DNA of 64,000 bases, taken from the NCBI GenBank assembly GCA_036417435.1, contig CM070901.1, positions 161,964,044 through 162,028,043 of the forward strand, given 5' to 3'. The DNA comes from Inia geoffrensis (taxonomy: Eukaryota; Chordata; Mammalia; Artiodactyla; Iniidae). Of the stretch, positions 1 through 10,935 are shown in pieces; position 1 is the first letter of the stretch, and each line of letters opens with the position of its first letter. The position numbers and the translations under genes were made by a program. The notes under the pieces are model-generated. The model saw only the letters and a program-made list of their open reading frames with translations. It was not told the origin of the DNA and did no database searches.

Positions 1-50
1 AGTATTCAGAACAGCTTAGGCACATACACAGACCCTCTACGTTGTTCTTG

Positions 51-53
<3 letters not shown>

Positions 54-80
<27 letters not shown>
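54..80. repeat. (TTA)n microsatellite
   Basis: About nine TTA triplets in an uninterrupted run. It lies in otherwise non-repetitive sequence; its origin from a MIR or L2 tail is possible but the flanks are too diverged to show it. Confidence 0.95.
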
Positions 81-82
<2 letters not shown>

Positions 83-684
83 CCAAAGTGGATCTGAGAT
101 GTCACAAATCCACTTAGGCTTAAAGTTAAGGCAGTTCTTCTCCTGAAGGTTCTCATAGTTGCAGACTAACCTTCTTACCATTTCAAGTTCACAAGACAGA
201 TATTCCCTATTGCCAGCAGTTGTAAAACATTCTTGAAATTGGATCTCATGCGACAATTTTGAGTCAGGAGAATCATCCGAACCCAGCAGTTCCTGTCTCA
301 GGACAAGCCCCTGAGAGGCCCTGTCCTCCCTACCGCTCACCCCTGTGAGCCATGCTGCACTGGTGGTGGGCATCCCCCTGCCCCCCGCCAGGCTGATGGA
401 TTCTCCCTTCATTTCATTGTCCTTGTAGCAATTTCCCCAGCGCATCCCGAGGTGGTGTGCAGCTGGGCCACCTTTGTTCTTTAACGGGCGCCTCAGACAA
501 GGCTGGCCTTGGGGGACCTGGTACTCCATCACCCACCTCTGAAGACTTGCTCTAAAAGGGACAGTCACCATTGCCATGCCAACCTCAGAACATGGGCATA
601 TTTTACACTTTACAGATGAGGTGGTATCAGCTGGAAAACTGGGAGGTTCCAGGCAACGCTAGAGCCAAGAGGGCCCTAAACTGG
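81..684. other. Non-coding, no recognised feature
   Basis: Mixed-composition sequence with stops in all frames. I recognise no repeat family or gene here. A short A-rich/T-rich patch at about 590-620 resembles the 'tttacagatgag' block of a MIR but is too short to call. Confidence 0.5.
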
Positions 685-832
685 GGACAGGCAGTGGCAG
701 CTCCTCTTTGAATCTTGGTCTCCTAATCTAAAATGGGACACTTCCTTCTGAGGCTGTAGTGAGGATGCCGGGAAATGGAGGACGCAGAGCTGGCATGGTG
801 CCCGGCACACTATTATCAGCATTGTCCTTGTC
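685..832 (+). repeat. MIR SINE fragment
   Basis: The order 'tctcctaatctaaaatggg', then 'gtagtgaggat', then 'gcccggcaca' matches the 3' half of the mammal-wide MIR consensus in + orientation. Heavily diverged, as expected of this ancient tRNA-derived family. Confidence 0.65.
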
Positions 833-833
833 A

Positions 834-850
834 CAGCAGCAGCAGCAGCA
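834..850 (+). repeat. (CAG)5 triplet run
   Basis: Five CAG units directly after the MIR fragment. It gives short poly-Gln or poly-Ser in open frames on + but no coding context supports translation. Confidence 0.9.
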
Positions 851-2390
851 TGATCCGATGCCCCCGGGGCTGTTGGATTCCAGGCTGCCTCCTGTCCTCC
901 ATGCTCCGGAGTTTTCCGAGTTACCACCCGTCCACACCCAGGACCAGAGGCAGCATCAGGACCAGCATCAGAGAGAAAATGGATTTGACTGCAGCCCACG
1001 CCCCCTCTGCTGTGTCTACCCTCCCTCTCCTCCCCCAGCTTTTTGCCTCTACCAGGGCTTCCGAAATATGCTTCTGGGCTCTGACCACAGTCCAGTTACA
1101 TTGTCCTGGTCCAGGGAGGCCCCGTCTCTGGGATAAGAGGATAGGTGGGCAGAGACCCATTTGCCTGAAGATGGAGGCTCATGGGACAGGACGTCCTCTT
1201 CTTAGGGTCCCTGTCCGAGTCCTTGTGGGTTCACGAGGTGACACTGCTCCCGCTCGCTGGGCCTCCCCAGCAGGGCGCAGCGTCAGGGTTTGCACGACTT
1301 CCCCGGCTCTGGACGCCCTGTCGTGGGTGATGATGTCCAGTTACAGACCAGGACACTGTCCCCAAAGGGGCACGGGAGACGCCAGCGGCCTCTCGTCAGG
1401 GTGTCAAATCCAAGCCCAACCCCACGGACCCCAGGGGACCCTCAACCTCCAAAAGAGTGGGGGGCCCTGCGGGGGATCTCAGGTCGCAGGGGAGGCTGGG
1501 AAAGGGGAGAAGGAGAAGGTCAGCGGGCGGAAGCACGGGGGCCTGAGGGGCACAGCCGGCTTGTGGGCGGGGCCAGCCTGGGGTCGCGAATTGCTACAGC
1601 ATTTTAGAGACTGGAAATGGGGTCACAGCATTCAGTCAGGTGAGCGTGGACTGGGAGGACCCAGCCTCACTTTGAAGCTGATGGGGCTGCTCAGAGCTAG
1701 GAGCCCGGGGCCTCCTTCTGCAGAGAAGCACCCCCAGCTCTCTCCACCGGGGGGTGGGGCTCTGCACCCTGGCCCCTCTACCTGGGGTCTCCTCTCCTCT
1801 GTCTGCTCTGCAGCTCCCGGCACCAAGCCCAGCCATCAGCACAGCTGTAATTCGTCACCTGTACACTTACCTGCTCCTGTGTTGCCCGTTAAATAGTGAT
1901 CCTGAGGTGACAGGGCAGGGATGGGGCTGCTTCGGTCATGGCTGTGTCCCAAGAGCAGGGAGGGCACACAGTGGGCCGTGGTGAATGAATGGTGGTAGGA
2001 ATGACTTAATTCAACTTTAGGGTAGTGATGAAGGGGACGGGGCTTCTCAGGGCTTCCAAGTGCTTTTCTGGGTTAGGAAACCCTAGGGAGGAACATGCTA
2101 GGGGTGGGGGCAGACTGAGCTCTGAGGCCCCTGGGCCAGGTGGGCAGGAGGGAGGCTTCTCCCTCTACCTTGAGAGCCTCTGGCCGTGGCCTCACACCTT
2201 GCCTTGCTCTGCCTCTCTGGGAAATGGGCAGACGCCCCTTCCTCTGGAGAGACAAAGCCCCCGTTTGCGAGTGATGTGCCTGCATCACCGCCACTGGCCT
2301 TTCCCAGCCATTCCTACCTTTCCCGCCTTCATTTGGGGATTGCTAAGGAAACTGACAAATCCAGCTTGTCCTTAGGGAGGAAAAGGTGAC
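851..2390. other. GC-rich single-copy region with weak CpG cluster
   Basis: No repeat family or protein is recognised. Between about 1,200 and 1,600 I count by eye roughly 24 CpG dinucleotides at low-60s percent GC, denser than the rest of the window, with an Sp1-type box GGGCGGGG at 1,565-1,572. A + frame stays open from 775 to 1,896 (373 codons from the first ATG), but its product is low in hydrophobic order, rich in Gly/Pro/Ser and matches no family I know; high GC alone makes such frames common. At 2,180-2,330 there is a faint MIR-like pattern. Confidence 0.5.
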
Positions 2391-2392
2391 AA

Positions 2393-2394
<2 letters not shown>

Positions 2395-2427
<33 letters not shown>
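2395..2427. repeat. (GT)n microsatellite
   Basis: Uninterrupted GT run of about 33 bp, likely length-polymorphic and able to adopt Z-DNA. Confidence 0.97.
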
Positions 2428-2428
<1 letters not shown>

Positions 2429-2884
2429 ATTCATTTCATAATTGGGAAAATGCAGTCCAGGCCTATAAAAGGGCCACAGGAGGAAAGCCAGTTTGGCATT
2501 TCTGCTGTGACATCCTTGTCTCGGCACCCCCGTCCCCAGGCACTCCCTTCTTCTTCTCAGCCATAACCATTCACTGAGCCCTGCTGTAGACACCGGACTG
2601 GGGCAGCTGGCGCCGGGTGGTGGAGGAGCCACCTGCGGCCAGGGATAGCGATGATCCATCACGGCTTCTCGACGCCTGGCTTAGAAAGGAGTGGGCTGCA
2701 ATGAGGAAAGAGGAGGGGACAAAAGAGGTCTCCAGATGTGGAGGTGGGAATGGAATCCATCACGGACCCTCCCACTGGGCTGCCTCGGATGTGGGGGTCA
2801 CAGCCAATCCTATCTCCTCAACCTTCTCCTGTAATTGGCTCCAGAAACACTCACCTTGAGAATTCACCTGAGTGGGTGCAGTGT
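2428..2884. other. Single-copy region, no gene seen
   Basis: Sequence around the TATA-like motif and downstream of it. A short piece at about 2,560-2,600 ('ttcactgagccctgctgtag') resembles an ancient interspersed repeat. Nothing else is recognised. Confidence 0.45.
2464..2470 (+). promoter_or_regulatory. TATA-box-like motif TATAAAA
   Basis: The string 'ctataaaaggg' is a near-perfect core TATA element, 37 bp after a (GT)n tract. No downstream coding exon, initiator or transcript evidence is visible, so function is only a guess. Single TATAAAA matches arise by chance several times in a window this size. Confidence 0.2.
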
Positions 2885-3012
2885 GACCCTGTTAGAATGT
2901 CCTGGGATAGGGTGGAGCTTTAAAAAATCCAGATATTGAGGTGGGGCCCAGGCCTCAGTATTGCTGAAGAGCCCCAGGAGATTCTGATGTGGAGTCAGGC
3001 TTGAGAACCAGG
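2885..3012. mobile_element. MER5A-like non-autonomous hAT DNA transposon
   Basis: The block 'gtggggcccaggcctcagta' followed by 'gagattctgatgtgg' and the end 'gcttgagaacca' fits the short palindromic MER5 family (hAT-Charlie). These elements have no coding capacity and were mobilised in trans in early mammals. Both terminal regions appear present but diverged. Confidence 0.7.
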
Positions 3013-3017
3013 GAGTG

Positions 3018-3118
3018 GCACCAACTGCCTCACTGTACAGATGGAGAAACTGAGGCCCCAAGGGCAGTAGTGCTGCAGTGGGGCTGATCTCTAAGGCTCT
3101 TCCAGCTGACAGCTTGGG
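3018..3118 (-). repeat. MIR SINE fragment
   Basis: 'actgtacagatggagaaact' followed by 'gaggcccca' is the complement of the MIR 'cctcatctgtaaaatggg' region, so the copy lies on -. It directly abuts a + strand MIR. Confidence 0.65.
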
Positions 3119-3119
3119 A

Positions 3120-3300
3120 GGGGCTGTGTGACTCCTGGTTAAGAGCTGGGGCTCTGGAGTCCCACAGTCCTGGGCTCGAATCCCGAGTCTGCCTCTCACC
3201 AGCTGTGTGACTTTGGGTGAAGGCCTGTACCTCTCTGAGCCCCTCCTGCGTGGAATGAGGATGGTCCCCGGACCTGGTACACAGGCTGTGTGAGGACCTG
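3120..3300 (+). repeat. MIR SINE, 5' half with tRNA-like head
   Basis: 'gttaagagctggggctctgg', 'gggctcgaatcccgagtctg' and 'ccagctgtgtgactttgg' are consecutive MIR blocks. The Pol III B-box region (gctcgaatccc) is recognisable. Good match for such an old family. Confidence 0.85.
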
Positions 3301-4134
3301 TTGGGTCAATGAGTCCAGAGAGCTCACCCAGAGCTGGGCACACTGTGGGGCCGGGACACGGCCAGCGACTGTCCCTGGGACTCTGGTCACGTGACTCCAC
3401 TGTGCCGAGGTCCCATCCAGGGAGGCCTGCTCTGCCCCTTCCTGGACCATCCCGGCTCTCCCTGCCCCGCCCTCCCACTCGCTGCCGTTCCCACTTTGTC
3501 TCCAGCCCTGGGGGCTGCGGTGGCTCCACCCCCCCCTTCCCGCTCCCCCACCCCTCCCTTTTCTTCTCCCACGTAACAAACAGCTTCACTTGAAAAGCCA
3601 TCTGGGAGGATGGGTGGCGCAAAGGCACATGTTGTAGAGTAAGTTTTCAGGGAGAAGAGCCAAGAAATTAAAGGCACAGCACTTCCGAGTCCACTCTTAC
3701 TAGGCCGCATGCCTCGGGCTGCTGGAGAATTGTGTTTCTGTATTATAATCCATCCCTCACCCCCAGGGCCCAGTGTTCTGGGCTCCGTCTTCACTTGTCT
3801 TTGAGACGTCCTGCTCCCAATGTCTCTGGCTGATTCCCTCCCTCAGGATGAACCCCCCTCTCTATCGCCAGGGAGGGGCTGCAGCTGGGGCTTCCCTAAC
3901 CCGAGACTCCCCGCTCCTGTGTGATCGTCATCCCACCTCAGGCAGCTGCTCCCCTCCCTCCAGGAGTTCCAGGTGAAGGTTACGTTCTGTTGTTCTCTTC
4001 AGGAACAGCAGGAGAGATGTGTCCACAGTTGGCATGGATGAGCAGCCCTGGGAAGGGGTAATGTGCTCCCCGTCACTGGAGGTGTGCACAGAGGAAGGGT
4101 GAGCACTCAGCAGAGACACCTCGCAGGAGGCAAA
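3301..4134. other. Single-copy region, no gene seen
   Basis: No repeat recognised. The + strand from about 3,420 to 3,575 is very C/T-rich (C-runs at 3,525-3,545), which keeps several frames open without a coding signal. A 254-codon - frame (2,864-3,628) runs through here and into the MIR and MER5 copies, so it is spurious. Confidence 0.5.
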
Positions 4135-4137
4135 CCA

Positions 4138-4385
4138 GCAGAGAGGCTGAGCTCATGCGCTTTGGAGGCCAAGAGATCTGGGCTGAGTCCAGACGCTGTT
4201 GATTACAAGGTGTCTGACCTTCAGCAATGACTTACACTCACTAAGCATCTGGAAAATCAGACAAAATAATAGTTCCCACTCCCTAGGGTTGTCATGGGGA
4301 CAAAAGGACAGAATTTGTGCAAAGTACTGAGCACAGTCCGTGGAACAATTTATACTTGTTAACTAGTGGAGGTGATCATTCAGAA
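4138..4385 (+). repeat. MIR SINE, near full length
   Basis: 'ctcatgcgctttggaggcca' through 'ctccctagggttgtcatgg' and 'aaagtactgagcacagt' follow the MIR consensus in order from head to 3' tail. Confidence 0.8.
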
Positions 4386-4534
4386 AGTATCCAGTCCCTT
4401 GAGTAAGCTAAGATTCCAATTGCTGTAGCTTTAAACGCCTAAGACTCTGAGATTCTAGTTAACTATCCCTGTATTATAAGACTCCTTTAGATTTTAGGGC
4501 TTTAAGATATTATGATTTTGGGACTTGTGCTCAT
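4386..4534. other. AT-rich spacer before L1
   Basis: AT-rich sequence between the MIR and the L1 5' end; no family recognised. Confidence 0.4.
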
Positions 4535-5640
4535 GCCCAAGATGGATAAACAGGGAATAAATTTATCCTCCCACCTGAACAACCAAAAAAAGAAATGTAT
4601 ACGGAACACTGGTTTTTAAGACACTGGATGTCAGGCAACGAAGGATAGTGGCTCCTGAGAAGAAGGGAAACCAGTGAGGTGAGTCCTGTGATTGCCCCAA
4701 CCCACTGCCTTAGGAGAGCTTTCAGTCAGTACAGGGAGGAGGAGCCCAGGTGGAGCCTGGCTGACTCTGAATTGAGGAGAGGGACAAAGTCAGGGGAGGC
4801 AAGGCAGCTGGAGTTGCACGAATAGAGTACCAGAGAGGAGAGAGCTGCACAAAGGGAGAGAACTCCAGGGCTGGGCAGAGGCTTGCCTTTGAGTATTTGA
4901 CTGATCAGAGCATGTGTGTGAGAGAAGTGCCAGAGAAAGAGCCATGAGAGAGTATTAGGGTGAACATGACCAGGAATAATATCTGTGCCCACCAGCTAGA
5001 CTGAAAAACCTCAGAATTCATAGGGCACTGGGCAGAATACTCCAAAGGATCTTGCTTCAGTGGGAAGAATTAGTCCTAGACTAGATGGCGCACTGGATCT
5101 GCCTAACGTGTGTGTATTAGTTTCCTAGGGCTACCATAACAAATGACCACAAGCTAGTGGCCTTAAAATTTATTCTCTTGAAGTTCAGGAGGATAGAAAG
5201 TTGAAATCAAAGTGTTGGCAGGGTGAGCTTCTTGTGGAGGCTGTGAGGGAGAACCCGGTCCATGTTGCTCTCCTAGCTTCTGATGGTTGCTGGCAATCCC
5301 TGGCATTCCTTGGTTTATAGATGCATTACTCCAATCTCTACCTCCATCTTCACAAGACATTCTTGTTTGTGTGTCTTCAGAGCCTTATAAGGACACCAGT
5401 CATAGGATTTAGGGCCCACTCTAATCTGGTATAGCCTCATCTTAACTAATTTTACCTGCAAACACTGTATTTTCAAATAAAGTCACATTCTGAGGTTTCA
5501 AGTGGACATGAGTTTTTTGGGGGACACTATTCAACCAATTATAATAAGTTAAAAGCAAGACCCAGAAGGATCAAACTGTTTCCAAGTAATTTAGCTATGT
5601 CCCCAAACAAAGCTCTGGGATATTTATAGGAATACAAAAA
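4535..5640 (+). other. L1 5' UTR (split by MLT1)
   Basis: 5' UTR-type sequence of an L1M subfamily runs from about 4,535 to 5,112 and resumes at 5,547-5,640. It contains no open frame of note. The presence of the start-proximal blocks is what shows the copy is nearly complete. Confidence 0.75.
5113..5546 (+). mobile_element. MLT1-type MaLR LTR (ERVL-MaLR), solo
   Basis: Begins 'tgtattagtttcctagggct' and ends near 'tattcaaccaattataata'; the middle has 'ttataaggacaccagtcata' and 'aaataaagtcacattctgag'. These are hallmark blocks of MLT1A/B LTRs. It sits inside L1 5' UTR sequence, so it inserted after the L1. No internal MaLR sequence accompanies it, which makes it a solo LTR. An AATAAA-type signal lies at about 5,476. 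Confidence 0.9.
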
Positions 5641-5648
5641 TACCCAAT

Positions 5649-6420
5649 ATGCACTGGGGAAGAGTCACAATGTCTGACACCCAAACAAAGATTATTAGGC
5701 ATAAAATGAGGCAAGAAGACACAACCCATAATGATGAAAATAATCAATCAACTGAAACCAATCCAGAACTGACACAAATATTAGAAGTTGAAGACAAGGA
5801 TGTTAAAATAATCATTGAACCGTATTCCGGATGTTTAGAAAGTAGAGACACAGAATGCATAATAAAAATTCCAAATTGAATTCTAGAGATGAAAACTATA
5901 ATGTCTGAGATGTAAAATCCACTGGGTAAGATTAACAGCAGCCTAGACATTACAGAAGGAAAAAATTACTGATTATGAAGACATAGGAATAGATGCTATC
6001 CAAAATGAAATACACAGAGAAAAAATAGAATGGAAAACGAGTGAAGATTATTAATGATTTGGGGCAACTTCATGAAACCTAATGTACATACAACTGGAGT
6101 TCCCAAAGGAGGGGGAAGTATACAAAAATTTATTTGATGTATTAATAGCTAAATATTTTTCCACATTTGATGGAAACCACAATCCTACAGATCCAGGTGC
6201 AAGAACTATGAAGGACATTACATCAAGACACAGCAAAAACAGCCAGAGAATAAAGCTATAACACATAGAGGAATGCGGATTATGATAACAGCCAATTTCT
6301 TCTCATAAACTATGCAAATATGAAGATAGGGGAGTGATGACATCTTTAATGTACTGAAAGAAAATTTGTCAACCTAGATTTCTTTACCCAGCAAAAATAC
6401 CTTCCAAAAAAATGAAGGCA
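5649..6420 (+). pseudogene. L1 ORF1 remnant
   Basis: The frame from 5,649 to 5,876 (76 codons) and broken continuations correspond to the L1 ORF1p region, a nucleic-acid-binding trimer protein in active elements. Blocks such as 'gaaatacacagagaaaaaat' and 'gacatcaagaca'-like spans fit old L1M ORF1. Stops at about 5,877 and later end every frame. Confidence 0.65.
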
Positions 6421-8493
6421 AAATAAAGACTTTCAGACACACAAAAGCTGAAAGAAATAATCACATCACATAATAAAAATGATTAAAAAAAGAATAAAGA
6501 GCAAAAATGATAACTACATTGGTAAATATGTATTTTCTTATTGTTTAACTCTTTTAAAGAGACAATTGACTGTTAAATAATTATAGCAATGTATTTATAT
6601 TGTTCCAATGTACATACGTTTATAACATCTGTATAGGTAAAATATATGACAATTATGTTAAGACTGGGAGGAGGGAAATGGATATATACTATCGTAAAAT
6701 TTTTATATGCAAAATGGTATAATTTTACTTGAAATCAGACTGTTACATGTTAAAGCTATATCATATAGGCCGTAAGGCAAGCAAAAAGTAACAAAATGGA
6801 GGTTATAGAAAATAAGCCAACAGAGGAGATAAAATGGAATAATAAAAAATATTGAAAGGAAGGCAGAAAAGAGAAAGAGGGAACAAAGAAAGATGGGATA
6901 CATAGATAATGAATAAAAATCTGACAGGCTTAAACATGACCATATCAATAATCACATTAAATATAAGTGGTCTGAACTCTACCAAATAAAGGGGCAGAGA
7001 TTGTCAAATTGGATTTTATTTTTAATTTCAAAGGAATTATATGCTGCCTACAAGGAAACGTACTTTAAATATAAATACATAAATAGGTTAAACAAAAAAA
7101 GAAGGAAAATATATCATGCAAACACTAATTAAAAGGGAACTGGAATAGTTATATTAATATTAGACAATGTAAATGTCTGAGCAAAGAAGGGCATTTCATA
7201 ATGAAAAAGGGGTCAGTTCTTCCAAAGGACATAACAATCCCATATGTTTAAGCACCTAATAAAAAAGCATAGAAATACATGAAGCAAAAACTGATAGAAC
7301 TTTCAAGAGAAATAGACAAATCCACAACTACAGTCAGAGATTTCAATACTCTCTCTCAATAATTAGTGGAACAAGTAGACCAATTGTCAATTAGGATATC
7401 TAAGATTTGAACAGCTCCATCCACCAACTTGACCTAAATGACAGTTATAAAACACTCCACCCAATAACAGCAGAATACATAGTCTTTTCAAGTGTATGTG
7501 GAACATTTATAAAGACAGAACATATTCTGGGTCATAAAACAGTAATAGAATTTTTGAATGCATTCAATGTCATACATGGTACATACTCTGTCTATATTGG
7601 AATTTAATGAGAGTGGACACAAATCAATGACTTTAGCTTCTTTCACTGTAAAACCAGAGAAAGGAGAACGTTTAAACCTAAAGCAAGAAAAAGAAAAGTA
7701 AAAATAAAACCAGGTTGGAAATCAGTAAAATAGAAAAGAGAGAGGTAGAAATTCAACAGAACCAGAAGCTAATTTTTTTGGAAAAAATCAATATAATTTT
7801 TGGATAAACATCTAGCCCAACCAATCAGGAGAAAAAGAAAGACAAAACAAAGTTACAATATTGCGAATGAGAGAGGTGATATCACTACAGGTTTTACAAA
7901 CATTAAAGTGATATGAAAGGAATATCATGAATAACTTTATGTTGATAAACTCAATACCTTAGATGAAATAGACAAATTACTTAAAAGACAGATACGCCAA
8001 AACGGACTCAAGAAAAGATAGATAACCTTAATAGCCCTCTATCAATAAAAGAAACTGAATTTGTAGTTAAATATCTTCCAGAATTTCCAGGAAATCTCCA
8101 GGCCCAAATGCCTTTACTGGAGAATTCTACATAGCATTCAGGAATGAAATAATACCAATTACACAAATCTCTCAGAGAACGGAAGAAGAGGAAATACTTT
8201 CCAACTCATTCTATGAAGCCAGTGTTTTTCTGATACCAAAACCAGACCAAGACATTACAAGAAAAATTGAAACCAAAAAACTACAGGTCAGTATTCCTCA
8301 TGAACACAGATGTAAAAATTCTGAACAAAATTTTAACAATCAAATTCAACAGTATAAAAAAGGATAGTACATCATGACCAGCAGAGGTTTTTCCCAGGAA
8401 TGCACAGTTGCTCTAACATTTGAAAATCAATGAATATAATTCACCATATTAATAAACCAAAAGGAAAAAATTATATAATCAGAAAATTTTGAT

Positions 8494-8508
8494 AAAATCC
8501 AACATTCA
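8494..8508 (+). repeat. Target-site duplication, left copy
   Basis: 'aaaatccaacattca' is repeated exactly at 8,719-8,733 on the other side of the SINE, a standard L1-mediated duplication of the L1 target DNA. Confidence 0.93.
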
Positions 8509-8718
8509 GGGCTTCCCTCGTGGCGCAGTGGTTGAGGGTCTGCCTGCCGATGCACAGGACACGGGTTCGTGCCCCGGTCCGGGTAGATCCCACATGCTGC
8601 GGAGTGGCTAGGCCCGTGAGCCATGGCCGCTGAGCCTGCGTGTCCGGAGCCTGTGCTCCGCAATCTGAGAGGCCACAACAGTGAGAGGCCCGAGTACCGC
8701 AAAAAAAAAAAAAAAAAA
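8509..8718 (+). mobile_element. CHR-1-type cetacean SINE
   Basis: tRNA-derived SINE of about 190 bp plus a poly(A) tail of about 20. The Pol III A box (tggcgcagtgg, 8,521-8,531) and B box (ggttcgtgcc, 8,564-8,573) are visible. The body 'gagaggccacaacagtgaga' with the end 'gtaccgc' before the tail is typical of the CHR-1 group described from whales and dolphins. Perfect 15-bp duplications and a long clean tail suggest a fairly recent insertion. This is the best taxonomic marker in the window. Confidence 0.92.
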
Positions 8719-8733
8719 AAAATCCAACATTCA
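8719..8733 (+). repeat. Target-site duplication, right copy
   Basis: Exact match to 8,494-8,508; the first A residues overlap the SINE tail, so the left edge is ambiguous by a few bases. Confidence 0.9.
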
Positions 8734-10935
8734 TTTCTGATTAAAAGTCCTATCAAAAGATGAAATATGGGCATGTTCTCATCCTAATAAAGAGCATCTA
8801 TGAAAAAACTTACATCTAGCATGGGACTTAATGATAAAAAACAGAATTCTTTCCACTTAAGATCAGGGAAAAAACAAAGATGTCAGGTCACACCACTTCT
8901 ATTCAACATTATACTGGAGGTTCTAGCCAGTGCAGTAAGACATGGAAAATTAATAAAAGGCTAGAGGGCATCCAGACTGGAAAAAAAAATAAGTAAAACT
9001 CTCTTTATCCTCAGATGACATGATTAAGTAGAGAATCTGATAGAATCTACAAAAAAAAAAAAAAGCTACTAAAATTCATGAGTTTGGCAAGGTTATAGGC
9101 TATGAGATCAATATACAAAAATCTGTATACTGGAAGTGGACAACTGGATAAAAAAATACCATTTACAACTGCACCAAAAATTAAAAATTATTTGAGATAA
9201 ATCTGATAAAATATGTGCAAGTCTCATGCTCTGAAAACTACAAAATATTGTTGAGAGAAATTAAGGAAGACCCAAATAATAAATGTGATCATGGATTGGG
9301 AGACTCAATATTGTTAAGATGTCATTTCTCCCCAAATTGATCTATAGATTCAATGTATTCTCAACCAAAATACCAGGAGGATTTTTAATAGAAATGATAA
9401 ATAGATTCTAAAACTCATGTGGAAATGTAAAAGATCTAGAATAGCAAACATGACTTAGAAAAAAAAAATGTTGGAGGGCCAACACTACCTAACTTCATTA
9501 CTTATTATAAAGCTACAGCAATAGCAAAAATGTGATGTTGTCATCAAAGTATAATAGATACATAGATCAATGGGACGAAACAGAGATTCCAGAAATAGAC
9601 CCACACATATATGGACAATTGTTTTTGATGAAAGTTCAAAGGTAATTAATTAGAGAAAGGAAATTTTTCGACAAAGGGTGTTGGAACATTTGGATATGCA
9701 TGTGCAACAAGCAACAAAAACAAAGATTCCATCCATACTTTTCCCCCTACGCAAAAATTAACTCAACATGGATTAGAGACCTAAATATAAAACTAAAACT
9801 ATAAATCTAGAAGAAAACATGAGAAAAAAAAATCCTTGTGGCCTTGGATCAGGTAAACGTTTCTTAGACATGACATGAAAAGCATAGGAAAAAAAATAGT
9901 ATATTGGATTATGTCAAAATGACAACTTCTCTTCTTTGAACTACACTGTTAGGTAAATGAAAAAAATACGAGCCACAGACTGCAAGAAAATACTTGCAAA
10001 GCATACAAATTACGAAGGACTTTTACATATACTATTAAAAAAACTATCAAACCAGTAATAAGTAAATTAAATTAAAAAGCGGGCAAAAGATTTGAAGGGA
10101 CATTTCACTAAATGAGACATGTTGATGGCAAATAAGTACATGAAAGGATGTTCAATGTCATTAGCCATTAGGGAAATGTAAATTGAAACCACAATGAGCT
10201 ACCATTATGTACCCATTAGAATGGCCAAAATTAAAAGCACTGAATATACCAAGTATTGAAGATGTGGAGCTACTAGAACTCTAATACAATGGGGTTAGGA
10301 ATGTAAAATGATACAACTACTTTGGAAAAATTTGGTGGTATATTAAAAAGTTAAACACACGTGCATACCTACCATATGATCCATCCATTTCAGTAGTAGG
10401 TATTTACCCAAGAGAGAAGAAAGCATATATCTACACTGCACACAGATAGTAATAACAATTTTATTTTAAATAACTCGAGCATAGAGACACTCAAATATCC
10501 ATCAACAGGTAGATGGATAAACAAAATGTGGTCTGTCTATACAACGGAACACTGTTCAGCAATAAAAAGGAATGAACCATTGCATACAACAACATGGATG
10601 AATCTCAAATACCTATGCTGAGTGAAAAAAGCCAGACAAAAAAAGAGCACATACCATATAATTTCATTTGTATAAAACTCTAGAAAATAAAAGCTAATCT
10701 ATCTATCATCTATGTATCTATCACAGAAAGCAGATCAGTGATTACTTGTGGACAGGGTGAGGTTGGCGGAGGGGAGGAAGTGGTACAAGGAAACTTTGGA
10801 GGTGATGGATATCATGTTGATTGCGGTGATAGTTTCAGCGGTGCAGACATGTCAACATTTATCAAATCGTACAGTTTAAATATGTGCAATTGATTGTATC
10901 AGTGACACCTCAGTATTGAAAATATGATATTGTGA

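Larger units (their letters stand above)
6850..10240 (+). pseudogene. L1 ORF2 remnant (endonuclease and reverse transcriptase)
   Basis: In active L1s ORF2p nicks target DNA and reverse-transcribes L1 RNA. Here the endonuclease part is seen from about 6,940 ('taagtggtctgaactctacc') to 7,610, the reverse-transcriptase part from about 7,620 to 9,600 and the C-terminal part beyond. The longest surviving frame is only 66 codons (7,407-7,604). A SINE at 8,509 splits the reverse-transcriptase region. Confidence 0.8.
4535..10935 (+). mobile_element. L1M-type LINE-1, nearly end to end, inactive
   Basis: An old mammalian L1 in + orientation. Seen in order: a 5' UTR block ('acactggatgtcaggcaacg', 'gaataatatctgtgcccacc'), ORF1-like sequence, ORF2 endonuclease and reverse-transcriptase regions, the ORF2 C-terminal part and a 3' UTR ending near 'tttaaatatgtgcaattgat'. 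Two later insertions interrupt it: an MLT1 LTR (5,113-5,546) and a CHR-1 SINE (8,509-8,718). Without them it is about 5.75 kb, close to full L1 length. Every reading frame is broken by many stops and indels, so it is dead. Roughly 250 bp of ORF2 between the endonuclease and reverse-transcriptase parts appears to be missing near 7,610. L1 copies are usually 5'-truncated, so keeping the 5' UTR is less common. Confidence 0.88.

Noticed and set aside
775..1896. 373-codon open frame on +, a possible gene
   Set aside because: No domain, no hydrophobic periodicity, it overlaps a MIR and a CAG run at its start, and GC-rich DNA makes long chance frames likely. Opposing frames are also open.
2864..3628. 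254-codon open frame on -
   Set aside because: It runs through MER5 and two MIR copies and contains no family motif.
6850..10240. Functional reverse transcriptase
   Set aside because: Frames are broken throughout, part of ORF2 is missing and a SINE splits it. A dead L1.
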